This document shows positions 1 to 9,242 of a stretch of DNA of 64,000 nucleotides, piece after piece (within the stretch, counting starts at the first letter, position 1; each line of letters begins with the position of its first letter). Source of the stretch: Palsa-360 sp963719875 (GTDB taxonomy: Bacteria > Acidobacteriota > Terriglobia > Acidiferrales > UBA7541); NCBI GenBank assembly GCA_963719875.1, contig CAVRDJ010000002.1, positions 1,054,001 to 1,118,000 on the forward strand, read 5' to 3'. Under the pieces are notes generated by a model that saw only the letters and a list, made by a program, of their open reading frames with translations, was not told the origin of the DNA and did no database searches. A program made the translations under genes and the position numbers.

Positions 1-137
1 CGGATTCTCTAGCCTTCACGCCAAATCGCCTGCCACCTGCCAATCGCATTGCCTAATAACCGATTCGTTCCGTCTGAAACCCCCGCCGGATGTTGAACAA
101 AGAACCCGGTTAAAATCGGAACCATCGGAAGAGAATC

Positions 138-2081
138 ATGAACCTCAAACTTTCCACCCTCCGCGGGATCTACTTAATTCTGTGCGCGACTTTATGTGCG
201 TTACCCGCCCACGCACAGGCCGAGCGCATTCTGGAATTCCGCAGCGACATTCGCGTGGAGGATGACGCGACCATGGAGGTCGTCGAAACCATTCGCGTGG
301 TGAGCGCCGGAGATCAAATTCGACACGGCATTTATCGCGATTTTCCCACGCGTTATGCCGACCGGCTCGGGAACCAATCTAGTGTCGGACTGGAAGTCAC
401 GGGCGCTACTCGCGACGGCCTTCCGGAGGAATTTCGCGTTGGGGACTATGCAAACGGAAAACGGATTTATATCGGCCGCGCCAACTTTCTTTTGCCCAAC
501 GGAGAGCACATCTACACGCTCTCCTATGCGACCACCCGCCAAATCGGCTTTTTCGCCGACCACGACGAACTCTTCTGGAATGTCACAGGCAACGGCTGGA
601 TATTTCCCATCGACCGCGCTTCCGCCAGCGTGCGGATTCCCGGAACCATTCCCGCGGACCAAATCCACCTCGGCGGCTACACAGGGCCGCAGGGATCGCG
701 CGCGCAAGATCTTTCCTTCGCCAAACAAGATGACGGAAGTTACGCGTTCGCGGCGTCTCGCCCACTGCGCTCAAAGGAAGGCCTGACAATCCTGCTGACG
801 TGGCCGAAAGGCTACATAGCTGCTCCCACCGGGCAGGAAAAAGTTCGATATTTTCTGCAGGATAACCGCGAGGCGGCTTTGGCGGCCGCCGGCCTGGTCA
901 CGATTTTTCTTTACTATGTGATTGTGTGGTGGTTTGTCGGGCGGAATCCCGCACCCGGCCCAATCGTCGCGCTCTACGAGCCGCCACCTGGATTTTCTCC
1001 CGCGGCAATGCGGTACCTCGTGCGCATGTCGTATGACAACAAGGCATTCGCGTCCGCAGTGCTGGACATGGCCGTGAAAGGCTATCTGCTCATCAAAGAG
1101 GAAGCCGGAACCTATACGCTCACACGCACGGGGAATGGGCGCGCGGCCCTTAGTCCCGAGGAGCAATCGGCCGCTGACAGCCTCTTCGGCAACCAACCCT
1201 CCATCCTCCTTCGCAACGAGAACCACACGCGGATTAGCGAGGCCATACTTGCGTTGAAAAAATGGCTCAAGAACGCGGAATACAAAACGTACTTCGTCAC
1301 GAACGGCCATTACATGATCCCGGCGGTCGCGTTGTCCATCCTCATGATGCTGTCCATTATTTTCTCCCAATCGACCTTGAAAATACCCCTGGCTGGATTC
1401 CTGACGGTCTGGCTCACCATGTGGAGCCTCGGCGTCTCTGGCCTGCTCTCACTGTCGCTCCAATTGTGGAAGACCGCGCTAGCAGGCGGCCAACTGAAAA
1501 GCGGCGTCACCACGACACTTGCAATTTTCATCACCGCGGTCTCTGTGCTCTTTCTGGGTTTCGAAGTTGCGGGCCTTGTCCTGCTGGCCACTTCGACTTC
1601 GCTCATCCTCGTTGTGGCCCTCGTGGCTTCCGTCCTCCTCAACGCGATGTTCCATCATTTGCTGAGGACGCCCACGCGCGCAGGGCGCGGCGTCCTCGAT
1701 AAAATCGAGGGATTCAAGCTTTTCCTCAGCGCGGTGGATGGCGACCGGCTGAACCGGGTCATGTCCGCCGAAAAAACACCGGAGATGTTTGAAAAGTTTC
1801 TGCCCTATGCCCTGGCCCTCGATGTGGAGCAGGCCTGGGCGGAGAAGTTTTCCGGTGTTCTGAATGACGCTCAGGCCGGCGCCCAAGGCGCATCCGCGTA
1901 CTCTCCGACGTGGTATTCCGGCAGCGCGTGGAACACTTTGGGCGCGGGTGGATTCGTCAGTTCGCTGAGCGGATCTTTTTCCGGCGCCATTTCTTCTTCC
2001 TCTTCCGCGCCAGGATCAAGCAGTGGAGGTGGAGGCGGGTCTGGCGGAGGTGGAGGGGGCGGAGGAGGTGGGGGGTGGTAG
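138..2081 (+). CDS. DUF2207 domain membrane protein with glycine-rich C-terminus
   Basis: A 647-residue predicted envelope protein of the DUF2207 family, whose function is unknown. Residues 1-26 form a signal peptide ending ALPAHAQA. An extracytoplasmic beta-rich DUF2207 domain follows (about 30-235, including GIYRDFPTRY). A membrane segment lies near 245-265, a cytoplasmic-type region at 280-380, and further membrane segments near 390-500. The last 30 or so residues are Ser/Gly-rich and end in a long polyglycine run closed by Trp, which is common in this family. The ATG is preceded by a purine-rich GAAGAG site. It appears to stand alone. The family assignment is firm; the role is not known. 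Confidence 0.88.
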   Translation: MNLKLSTLRGIYLILCATLCALPAHAQAERILEFRSDIRVEDDATMEVVETIRVVSAGDQIRHGIYRDFPTRYADRLGNQSSVGLEVTGATRDGLPEEFRVGDYANGKRIYIGRANFLLPNGEHIYTLSYATTRQIGFFADHDELFWNVTGNGWIFPIDRASASVRIPGTIPADQIHLGGYTGPQGSRAQDLSFAKQDDGSYAFAASRPLRSKEGLTILLTWPKGYIAAPTGQEKVRYFLQDNREAALAAAGLVTIFLYYVIVWWFVGRNPAPGPIVALYEPPPGFSPAAMRYLVRMSYDNKAFASAVLDMAVKGYLLIKEEAGTYTLTRTGNGRAALSPEEQSAADSLFGNQPSILLRNENHTRISEAILALKKWLKNAEYKTYFVTNGHYMIPAVALSILMMLSIIFSQSTLKIPLAGFLTVWLTMWSLGVSGLLSLSLQLWKTALAGGQLKSGVTTTLAIFITAVSVLFLGFEVAGLVLLATSTSLILVVALVASVLLNAMFHHLLRTPTRAGRGVLDKIEGFKLFLSAVDGDRLNRVMSAEKTPEMFEKFLPYALALDVEQAWAEKFSGVLNDAQAGAQGASAYSPTWYSGSAWNTLGAGGFVSSLSGSFSGAISSSSSAPGSSSGGGGGSGGGGGGGGGGGW

Positions 2082-2182
2082 CGGGAAGAACGCTGCGAAG
2101 GTCGGCAATCCACGGCGCGGAATTCGCCTTTGCCTGACACGAATTTCGGCGGTGTCTCAGTTTGAAAGGGAGCATGCCCTCT

Positions 2183-2274
2183 CCGTCCCGAAGAGCGCGG
2201 GACGGAGAGACCTCTACAAAAGCGTAACGCGTTGGTCTGAATGGTTTTGTAGAGGCCGCCCGTTTTAGGGCGGG
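2183..2274. repeat. Bipartite hairpin repeat
   Basis: Two arms (2211-2221 and 2245-2255, CCTCTACAAAA and its reverse complement) pair across a 23-base loop. The left flank holds a small hairpin (CCGTCCC at 2183 pairing with GGGACGG) and the right flank another (CCGCCC / GGGCGG). The design, hairpin-arm-loop-arm-hairpin, matches the other intergenic repeats here although the text differs. It lies after the DUF2207 gene and may act as a terminator. Confidence 0.6.
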
Positions 2275-2317
2275 CAGCTTTTAGCAGCGCCCACTATTCA
2301 ACCTGACGCACTCCTAA

Positions 2318-2342
2318 AATTCCGGCAGTGGTGTCATTTGAT
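2318..2342. repeat. Left inverted repeat flanking the DUF486 gene
   Basis: This 25-base stretch, containing GGCAGTGGTGTCAT, is repeated in inverted orientation at 2776-2800 with 22 of 25 positions matching. The pair brackets the DUF486 gene. Confidence 0.7.
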
Positions 2343-2352
2343 CTTGGAACAA

Positions 2353-2685
2353 TTACAGTTTTCCCCAGAACGCGAACGTCACGGCACCGACCAGAAACAG
2401 GAATGAGACAGCGTGATTCCATTTGATGCCTTCACCGAGATACCACCACGCGAAGCCGACAAACACGCTAAGGGTGATCACCTCCTGGATGATTTTCAAC
2501 TGAAACGCCGTGAATTCGCCATAGCCGATACGGTTCGCGGGAACTTGAAAGCAGTATTCGGCGAACGCGATGAGCCAGCTCACGATGATTGCGGCGAAAA
2601 GCGGAGACTGGCGGTATTTCAGGTGTCCGTACCAGGCGATGGTCATGAAGATATTCGAACAAAAAAGAAGCAGGATGGTTTTCAT
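2353..2685 (-). CDS. DMT family protein (DUF486)
   Basis: A 110-residue hydrophobic protein starting MKTILLLFCSN, with about four membrane helices (near 3-20, 28-46, 68-86, 91-108). The motifs WYGHLKY and AFAEYCFQVPANRIGY are typical of the DUF486 branch of the drug/metabolite transporter superfamily. The substrate is unknown. At this size it would need to dimerise, as small multidrug-resistance-type transporters do. It is flanked by 25-base inverted repeats and lies divergent from cyaY. Confidence 0.87.
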   Translation of the reverse strand: MKTILLLFCSNIFMTIAWYGHLKYRQSPLFAAIIVSWLIAFAEYCFQVPANRIGYGEFTAFQLKIIQEVITLSVFVGFAWWYLGEGIKWNHAVSFLFLVGAVTFAFWGKL

Positions 2686-2775
2686 GGCTCCGGAATCGTA
2701 TCACGGGCGCAATGGTGAGGTCGGTGTAGAAGCCATCTGGCTTGTAAGGAGACCGGAGAGTGCCGACCCGCCTAG

Positions 2776-2800
2776 TTCAGATGACACCACTGCCGAAATT
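2776..2800. repeat. Right inverted repeat flanking the DUF486 gene
   Basis: This is the partner of 2318-2342 in inverted orientation (22 of 25 matches). It contains ATGACACCACTGCCG and lies just upstream of cyaY. Confidence 0.7.
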
Positions 2801-2847
2801 CCCGCTTTCTTGCTCACGGAGGGGCTTCGCGGTACTCTGTTCTCATC

Positions 2848-3177
2848 ATGGATGAACAGGAATTTCAGAAACGATGTGATGCCGCCTTTGAATCGCTGCT
2901 CCGCCGCCTTCAGGAAGTTGGCGATGCGCGCGGATTCGAAGTCGAGGGCGGAAGCGGAAAACTGGAAGTCCTTTTCGAAGACGCGGATGAAACTAGATTC
3001 GTGATCAGCCCCAACACGCCGGTGCGCCAGATTTGGATTTCCGCGCTGACCACCAGTTTCAAGCTGTCGTGGTCGGACGCGGCGGGAACTTTCGTCCTGG
3101 ACAAAACGGGTGAGACGCTGATGCAGCTCATGGGCCGGATTCTCACCGAACAACTCGGCAGCCCTGTAACGGTTTAA
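2848..3177 (+). CDS. cyaY: Frataxin-like iron donor protein CyaY
   Basis: A 109-residue protein with the frataxin/CyaY fold pattern: an acidic N-terminal helix (MDEQEFQKRCDAAFESL), a central beta sheet containing SPNTPVRQIWISA, and a C-terminal helix with LMQLMGRILTEQLG. Bacterial CyaY is about 105 residues, so this is full length. The family binds iron and tunes iron-sulfur cluster assembly in the cytoplasm. The next gene begins 6 bases downstream, so the two may share a transcript, although their functions do not obviously match. The family call is good; the physiological role is by homology. Confidence 0.85.
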   Translation: MDEQEFQKRCDAAFESLLRRLQEVGDARGFEVEGGSGKLEVLFEDADETRFVISPNTPVRQIWISALTTSFKLSWSDAAGTFVLDKTGETLMQLMGRILTEQLGSPVTV

Positions 3178-3183
3178 ACGAAT

Positions 3184-3822
3184 ATGAAATTGTTCCTTGA
3201 AAGCGTCATACGGTTCTCGGGCTGGCGCGCGAGTGTGCCAGTCACTGATGGTGGCCGCCGTGCGTCGCGCCTGCTTGCCCGAATCGTGTTCCTGGCGCTG
3301 GCCGCACTCATCTTTTCTAACGCGTCTGGACAGGACAACGCCTATCCGCCCGCGGCAAGCGTGCTTCAGCCGCAGGCCTACGTATCATTGCAACCCGTGC
3401 CGCGCGGCCGCTCCTTTGAAATCGCGGTGGTGGCGAAAATTTCTCCGGGCTTCCACATCAACGCGCACGTGCCTTCGGAGGACTATCTGATCCCCACGAA
3501 AGTCATGGCGGATCTCTCTCCCGGAGTGTTTCTCGTGGAAACGACGTATCCGCGCGGAGTGATGCGGGCGTTTCGATTTTCGAAGACGCCCCTGCGCGTT
3601 TACGAAGGCTCGTTCACGGTGAGGATGAAATTGCGAGCGAATGGCTCCGCGCCGATCGGCCCCCAAAAAATCGGACTTACGGTTGGCTATCAGGCCTGCA
3701 ATCAGGACGCGTGCCTGCCGCCGACGAAACTATCTGTGGCGGCGGACCTGGAAATCGCCGCCGTGGATACACCCACGCATCCCGTCCACACGGATATTTT
3801 CTCTTCGGCTCCGGCCAAGTAG
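3184..3822 (+). CDS. DsbD N-terminal (alpha) domain-like exported protein
   Basis: A 212-residue protein with a basic N-terminal region and a membrane/signal segment near residues 30-50 (IVFLALAALIFSNASG). It then has a domain like the periplasmic alpha domain of the thiol:disulfide interchange protein DsbD: GFHINAHVP near 95 and the cysteine-bearing VGYQACNQDACLPP near 170. DsbD-alpha passes electrons to periplasmic thiol proteins through a CxxxxxC pair, which is kept here (C-N-Q-D-A-C). The membrane and thioredoxin domains of full DsbD are absent, so its electron donor must be elsewhere. The TAG stop at 3820-3822 lies inside the hairpin repeat that begins at 3819. Confidence 0.8.
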   Translation: MKLFLESVIRFSGWRASVPVTDGGRRASRLLARIVFLALAALIFSNASGQDNAYPPAASVLQPQAYVSLQPVPRGRSFEIAVVAKISPGFHINAHVPSEDYLIPTKVMADLSPGVFLVETTYPRGVMRAFRFSKTPLRVYEGSFTVRMKLRANGSAPIGPQKIGLTVGYQACNQDACLPPTKLSVAADLEIAAVDTPTHPVHTDIFSSAPAK

Positions 3823-3891
3823 GACGGGCTTCAGCCTGTCGCTTTTTGATCGCGCTTGCACCGAAACCAGACAGGCTGAAGCCCGTCCTAC
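3819..3891. repeat. Bipartite hairpin repeat, GGCTTCAGCC type
   Basis: Perfect 22-base inverted arms lie at 3819-3840 and 3870-3891 around a 29-base loop. Each arm is itself nearly palindromic (GGGCTTCAGCC core). It sits between convergent genes, overlaps the stop of the DsbD-like gene and ends 4 bases before the gltX stop, so it probably also works as a two-way terminator. Confidence 0.85.
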
Positions 3892-3895
3892 TAAA

Positions 3896-5386
3896 TCAGC
3901 TCGCGCCGAACGTTCCGACGGCGCGACGCAGGCGGCTGACAACGCGCTCCTGGCCGAGCACCAGCATGGTTTCAAACAGCGGCGGCGCTACGGCTTGCCC
4001 CACGATCGCAACGCGCGTCGCATTGATCAAGAGACCTGCCTTTACGCCTTCCGCGGCGGCCAGTTCGCGCAAGGCGTGGTCGCACGCGTCGTGATTCCAA
4101 TCTGAGAGAGTCGCAAGGGCGTCCGCCAGTTTCGCGAGCATCGCGCCCAGGCGTTCGTCCTTCCAGAATTTCTCGCGGGCCTGCGGATCATACTCAAACG
4201 TATCGCTGAAAAACGCGCGGGCCCACGTCGAAAAATCCGGCAGCAAGCGCGTGCGCGGACGCAGCAAATCCACCGTTTTAGAAAACCACTCTCGCTTTTC
4301 ACCTGCCCATTCAGGTTGCCACAGCTTCGAGCGCTCCAGCTCGCCTTGCACGGCGGGAAGAAGCTCATCGATCGGTAGTTTTTGCAGAAACTGCGTGTTG
4401 AACCATTCGAGCTTTGGCCGGTCGAAGACGGCATTCGTGCGGCTCACGCCTTCGAGCGAAAACCGAGTGACGATTTCGGAGGTCCGCATGAATTCCTCGT
4501 TGCCAGCCGACCACCCAAGCAGCGCCAGAAAATTCCGGAACGCCTCGGGCAGAAAACCCTCGTCCCGGTACGATCCCACGCTCGTCGCGCCGTGGCGCTT
4601 GGAAAGCCGCGTGCGGTCCGGCCCCAGAATCAGCGGCACATGCGCAAAAATAGGAGGCGTGGCGCCGAGCGCGCGATAGAGCAGCGCCTGCTTCGGCGTG
4701 TTGGAGATGTGATCGGAACCGCGAATCACATGCGTGATCCGCATATCGATGTCATCCACAACGGCGCTCAGTTGATACGTCGGCCCGCCGCGCGCCTGGC
4801 CTTCCTTGGGCGAGCGCAGGAGAACGAAATCCTCGATCTCCTCGTTCGACACTTCGCGCGGACCGAAAACGGCGTCCTCGAATGGAGTGACCGCGCCGAG
4901 CGGGACTCGGAAACGGATCGCCGCGTTTTCCGCGCTCAGTCCCGGCTTGCCTTCGCGGCACGCGCAGCGAGTGATGCGGCGCGGGCCCTGCTCTTTTTTC
5001 TCGTCCTCGGTTTCCTCGACCGCGTCGCCGCCCCCGTATTTCTCCGGCGGACAATCGCAAAAGTAGGCGGCGCCAGAAGCGGCCAGCCTCAGCGCCGCCT
5101 CACGATGCAATTCCAGGCGCTGCGACTGAAAGTAAGGACCTTCGTCCCAATCGACGCCGAGCCATCGCAGGCCGTCCAGAATGCCTTCCACCAGCTCCGG
5201 GCGATTGCGTTCGACGTCCGTATCCTCAATGCGCAGGACCATCGTGCCGCCCCGGCCGCGCGCAAACAACCAATTAAATAGCGCGGTGCGCGCGCCTCCC
5301 ACATGCAAATAGCCCGTCGGCGAGGGCGCGAACCGCACGCGAATTTCGCCACCCGGCGTTCCCGATGCGCTCGAAGTCGTGGACAT
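3896..5386 (-). CDS. gltX: Glutamyl-tRNA synthetase
   Basis: A 496-residue class I aminoacyl-tRNA synthetase that charges tRNA-Glu. The N-terminal catalytic site shows RFAPSPTGYLHVGGART, with the HIGH-type motif appearing as HVGG. The KMSKS-type loop reads RLSKRHGATSV near residue 260. The rest is the helical anticodon-binding domain. Length and motif order fit a bacterial discriminating or non-discriminating GluRS; which of the two cannot be told by eye. A Cys-containing region near 105-145 (CDCPPEKY, RRITRCACREGKPG) matches the usual GluRS zinc-site area. It is convergent with the DsbD-like gene. Confidence 0.97.
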   Translation of the reverse strand: MSTTSSASGTPGGEIRVRFAPSPTGYLHVGGARTALFNWLFARGRGGTMVLRIEDTDVERNRPELVEGILDGLRWLGVDWDEGPYFQSQRLELHREAALRLAASGAAYFCDCPPEKYGGGDAVEETEDEKKEQGPRRITRCACREGKPGLSAENAAIRFRVPLGAVTPFEDAVFGPREVSNEEIEDFVLLRSPKEGQARGGPTYQLSAVVDDIDMRITHVIRGSDHISNTPKQALLYRALGATPPIFAHVPLILGPDRTRLSKRHGATSVGSYRDEGFLPEAFRNFLALLGWSAGNEEFMRTSEIVTRFSLEGVSRTNAVFDRPKLEWFNTQFLQKLPIDELLPAVQGELERSKLWQPEWAGEKREWFSKTVDLLRPRTRLLPDFSTWARAFFSDTFEYDPQAREKFWKDERLGAMLAKLADALATLSDWNHDACDHALRELAAAEGVKAGLLINATRVAIVGQAVAPPLFETMLVLGQERVVSRLRRAVGTFGAS

Positions 5387-5786
5387 GCTCCTTGCCAGTT
5401 TCTCCCATGAGTGAAAAACGCTTCATCTTAGCCGAACCCGCATAGGAAGGCGAGCCACCACGGAGTGTGATTCCCCACGATTCCCAAAAACGACAGAGGT
5501 CAATTCTTAGTTAAGAAATCGTGTGTCCGATCTCTCAAGTGCCTTGTTCCCGACTGGTACCCCCGTACCCTTGACCGTCTGGAAAGGCGTCACTTATAGT
5601 CGCGAAGGTGGGGAAATTTGTCGGGAGAGGTGTGGTGTCTCTGTCGCCCGTAAGTACATCCCGCTCGGATGATTGGCGGCGTAGATTCCTTGATCAGGCT
5701 TTGATCTCTTCACCATACATTGCCGGACACTGCACTCGAATCGAGTGGGAAGTGCGAATTGCGGCCTTCGCAGCGCGTTTGAATCG
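5387..5786. other. Divergent intergenic region between gltX and the GAF/GGDEF/HD-GYP gene
   Basis: Four hundred bases without a credible gene. The region carries start signals for both neighbours. It contains one good promoter candidate (5569-5598) and a short GGTACC-centred palindrome near 5555. Open frames here are shadows. Confidence 0.6.
5569..5598 (+). promoter_or_regulatory. Candidate sigma-70 promoter for the GAF/GGDEF/HD-GYP gene
   Basis: A -35 element TTGACC at 5569-5574 and a -10 element TATAGT at 5593-5598 are separated by 18 bases. Transcription would begin near 5605, leaving an untranslated leader of about 180 bases before the ATG at 5787. Confidence 0.5.
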
Positions 5787-8700
5787 ATGACATCGGAAAG
5801 TATTATTGCGATCACTCTGCTGGCAGCGTCGGCATTGACGTCGGGTTTCTTTGCCTACATGCACAGCTTGCGGCGCCAGGCCTATCTCATGCTTTGGAGC
5901 GCCGGATGGTGCGTCCTCGCCCTGCACTACCTCAGCCCCGCTCTTGAACACTGGATGTCCATCGCCCCGTGGCAGGCGGCGGTGAACGAATGGCTCTTGG
6001 CCGCGGCAGCGCTGCTGTTTTTCAGCACGGCTCAGGTGTACACGAATACCAAGCTTTGGATTCGCCCGCAAATTGCCGCGGGCGGGGTGTTCGTATTGTG
6101 GTCGGCCGCTTACTACCTGCATGCGGTCAGAATTTCTCCGCAATTCGGGGTCGCCGTGGTGCTGGCAGTCATCGCCTGGGTCTTCTACCAGGAGAGCCAG
6201 CGTCACGAAACGTTTGCGGATTTGCTGCTGGCTGCTTCGTTCCTTAGTTGGAGCGCGATCCTGGTCGGGGAGGTGCTGCTCGCTCCCCGCGTCGCGAGTT
6301 CGCTGCGCGCACTGGAGCTTCTGCCCCAGCTGTTTGCCGCGGCTTTGATGGTGATGGGGCTTTACGAAGAAGAAAAGCGCCGCGTCGAACAGAACATGCT
6401 GGCGCTTTCCAACGTAAACCTGGCCACTTCCAGTTTCGTCGGGCCGGAAATTCAACAGATGCTCTCGCACGCTCTCGAGCGCGTACTGAGCGTCGTGCGC
6501 ATGCCGGCCGGCGCGCTGTTCCTGCATCACGGACATGCGCAGGGCCCCACTTCCGTTGTCGCCGTGGGCTTGGCGGAAAATTTCTGCGCGATCGCCCAGG
6601 AAGAGGGTCTCGACGATCACCTCGTGGATATGGTTTCGCGCCTGGGAGGGCTCGTTGTGTTCCGCGAACTCGGGCGCGACGCGTCTTGGGCGGCTCTCGA
6701 AGGCGAGGAAGCCTTCCGGCGATTCCGGCAGCTGGCTACGAGCCAGGGTTTGCGCACCGTGGTAGGAATTAGCCTGCAAGCCAAGGAACAGGCGTTCGGC
6801 GTATTGTTTCTTGGCACCCCCGACTCCCGGCGTTTTACAGCGGCCGAGCTCCGCCTGCTGCTTGCGCTGGGCCACCAAATCGGAATGGCCGTCGAAAATA
6901 GCTACCTCGTCCAGCAGACCGCGCGCCGCACGCAAGAGCTCCACATGCTCAACGAAATCGGCCGCGCGCTGAGCTCCACCCTGGACCCGGACACGCTTTT
7001 CGATACCATCCTGAACGAAATCCAACGCCTGTTTGACGTGAGTCATTTCTTTGTCGCGCTCCACGATACGGCCCGCAATGAAATTAAATTTGAAGTCGAG
7101 TTGCGCGACGGCGAAACTCTCCCAAAAAGGTCCCGGCCATTTGGCGGCAACATGGCGATTGAATACCTGATGCGCACGCGCCAACCCATTTTGATCCGGG
7201 AAAATTATGCCGAAGAAATGCGCAAGCTGGGCATCGAACCACAAAATGCGCACAAAGGAAGTTTTTGCGGTGTGCCCCTGCTGTTGTACGAGCGGCCCAT
7301 CGGAGCCATGATCCTGCGGAGTCCCCAGGAAGGCGCTCTCGATTTCGGGCACCTGGAAATGATGCGCGTGCTCGCCAGCGAAGCGGTCATCGCCCTGGAA
7401 AATGCGCGATTGTTTCGTGAAGAGCGGGCGAAATCGCGCCGCTTGACCCTGTTCAATAACATCTCCCGCAATATTATTACGACGCTCAATCCGGATGAAA
7501 TGATCGCCAAGATCGCAGAAGAATTAGAACAGATGCTCGACTACTCTCACATTGGGATCGGGCTGCTCGATTATACGGCCAAGGAAATCGTGATCCTGGC
7601 TGAAGCGGGACAGCGCAAGGGCGCCCTGGGTCGTCGACTGGGTCTGGACGGAAATATAGTAGGGCGGGTCGCGCGCACGGGACAGATGGCGGTCGTCTCC
7701 TACGACGCGCAGCACTCCACGGGCGAACCTGTGCTCGCGGGTTCAGACTCCGCGATCGCGCTGCCGATCGTGTACGCCGACCAGTTGCATGGAGTGTTGT
7801 ATGTGGAAACAGACAAGACCGCCGACTTCCCTCAGGAGGAGGTTCTGTTCCTGGGGACGCTCGCAGACTTGATTTCCGGCGCGCTCCACAACGCCCTCAC
7901 GTTCCAGAAAGCCCAGGAACAGGCCATCACCGACGGCATGACCGGGTTGAAAACCCATCGCTTCTTCATGGAGGCGCTCTCGGGGGAATGGAAGCGCTCG
8001 ACGCGCGCGGGACGTTCCTTCTCCCTAGTGCTGATGGATCTGGACCGATTCAAATTCGTCAACGATTTTTACGGACATTTGGACGGCGACCTTGTGCTGC
8101 AGCGCGTGGCTCATATTCTCGGATTGAATTGCCGGCGATCGGATGTAGTGGCACGCTACGGAGGCGATGAGTTCGTCATCCTGATGCCCGAAACGGACTC
8201 CACGCAAAGCCACCAGCTGGCCGCAAAACTGCGCTCGTGGATTTGCTCCGATCCTGTTCTGCGCGAAAAAAACGTGACTTCCAGTTTTGGCGTCGCGACG
8301 TTTCCGCTGAACGGATCCACTCCCCAGGAGCTGATTCAGGTCGCCGACGCCTCGATGTACCTTTCCAAGCATCAGGGCGGGAACGCCGTCTCCACCGCGG
8401 ATCATTTCAATCCGGATGATTCCCGGAAATGGAAGCGCGACGTCCTCGACGCTTACCTCGGCGTTACGCTCAAGCGCCTGTTCGCCACCGGCCCCGACGC
8501 GTTTGTAGAAATCTACAGCCGCATCGAGCAGTTCGCCAGGTCGCTCGCTGAAACCGAACCCGCCTCGAAACACCCGGGCACAAATGAATTGTCAGGATCC
8601 ACAGGCGAGCCGCCGTTCGAGCCGCTGCCTCCCATCGTCATGGATACCCTCACTTCGCTTGCACTCGCCGTCGATGCCAAGGATCAATTCACTCAGGGCC

Positions 8701-9242
8701 ACTCTCAGAAGGTTTCCAGCTACGCCGTCTTGATTGCCGAGGCCATTGGCCTGGAAGGCGCTGAAATCGAGGAAGTGCGGCTGGCCGGGATGCTGCATGA
8801 CGTTGGAAAAGTCGGAATCGTGGCATCGATCTTGAACAAAAACGGCCCGCTCAATCCCGAGGAATGGGAAGCGATGAAGCGCCACGTAGAATACGGGGCC
8901 AAACTGCTCGAACCACTGCGAGGCACTGAACGCATCCGCCAAATGGTCGCCCACCATCATGAATTTTTCGACGGCTCGGGCTACTTGGGAGGGCTTGCGG
9001 GCGACCAGATTCCGTTGGGCGCACGGATCATCGCGATCGCCGACGCCTACGACACGATCACTTCCGAGCGGACGTACAAGAAAGCGCGCACACCGAAAGA
9101 AGCGTTCCAGGAACTCGACCGCTGTGGCAACGCGCAATTTGATCCCGAATTAGTGCGGGTATTTATCTCCCGTCTCCGTGAATTGCCGAACCCCCTGATC
9201 CTGAATCCCGTCCTGGCCCAGGAACCGGAAGTCTTCCATTAG
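5787..9242 (+). CDS. Membrane GAF-GGDEF-HD-GYP cyclic-di-GMP protein
   Basis: An 1151-residue signalling protein (from the ATG at 5787; a GTG at 5745 would add 14). The N-terminus has about seven membrane helices (roughly 1-205), then three GAF domains (about 215-375, 395-545, 560-705), a GGDEF domain with intact RYGGDEF near 790, and an HD-GYP domain near 955-1130. The GGDEF domain has a product-inhibition RxxD site (RRSD) five residues before the motif. The HD-GYP domain keeps HDVGK and HHHEFFDGSG, but the diagnostic GYP reads GYL. It could both make and break cyclic-di-GMP in response to a membrane or GAF-bound signal. The stop overlaps a hairpin repeat. Confidence 0.92.
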   Translation: MTSESIIAITLLAASALTSGFFAYMHSLRRQAYLMLWSAGWCVLALHYLSPALEHWMSIAPWQAAVNEWLLAAAALLFFSTAQVYTNTKLWIRPQIAAGGVFVLWSAAYYLHAVRISPQFGVAVVLAVIAWVFYQESQRHETFADLLLAASFLSWSAILVGEVLLAPRVASSLRALELLPQLFAAALMVMGLYEEEKRRVEQNMLALSNVNLATSSFVGPEIQQMLSHALERVLSVVRMPAGALFLHHGHAQGPTSVVAVGLAENFCAIAQEEGLDDHLVDMVSRLGGLVVFRELGRDASWAALEGEEAFRRFRQLATSQGLRTVVGISLQAKEQAFGVLFLGTPDSRRFTAAELRLLLALGHQIGMAVENSYLVQQTARRTQELHMLNEIGRALSSTLDPDTLFDTILNEIQRLFDVSHFFVALHDTARNEIKFEVELRDGETLPKRSRPFGGNMAIEYLMRTRQPILIRENYAEEMRKLGIEPQNAHKGSFCGVPLLLYERPIGAMILRSPQEGALDFGHLEMMRVLASEAVIALENARLFREERAKSRRLTLFNNISRNIITTLNPDEMIAKIAEELEQMLDYSHIGIGLLDYTAKEIVILAEAGQRKGALGRRLGLDGNIVGRVARTGQMAVVSYDAQHSTGEPVLAGSDSAIALPIVYADQLHGVLYVETDKTADFPQEEVLFLGTLADLISGALHNALTFQKAQEQAITDGMTGLKTHRFFMEALSGEWKRSTRAGRSFSLVLMDLDRFKFVNDFYGHLDGDLVLQRVAHILGLNCRRSDVVARYGGDEFVILMPETDSTQSHQLAAKLRSWICSDPVLREKNVTSSFGVATFPLNGSTPQELIQVADASMYLSKHQGGNAVSTADHFNPDDSRKWKRDVLDAYLGVTLKRLFATGPDAFVEIYSRIEQFARSLAETEPASKHPGTNELSGSTGEPPFEPLPPIVMDTLTSLALAVDAKDQFTQGHSQKVSSYAVLIAEAIGLEGAEIEEVRLAGMLHDVGKVGIVASILNKNGPLNPEEWEAMKRHVEYGAKLLEPLRGTERIRQMVAHHHEFFDGSGYLGGLAGDQIPLGARIIAIADAYDTITSERTYKKARTPKEAFQELDRCGNAQFDPELVRVFISRLRELPNPLILNPVLAQEPEVFH

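Noticed and set aside
5694..7352. A 552-codon minus-strand frame opposite the GAF/GGDEF/HD-GYP gene
   Set aside because: It is a shadow of the plus-strand gene. It is rich in Gln, His and Arg and shows no domain, while the plus strand has clear GAF motifs.
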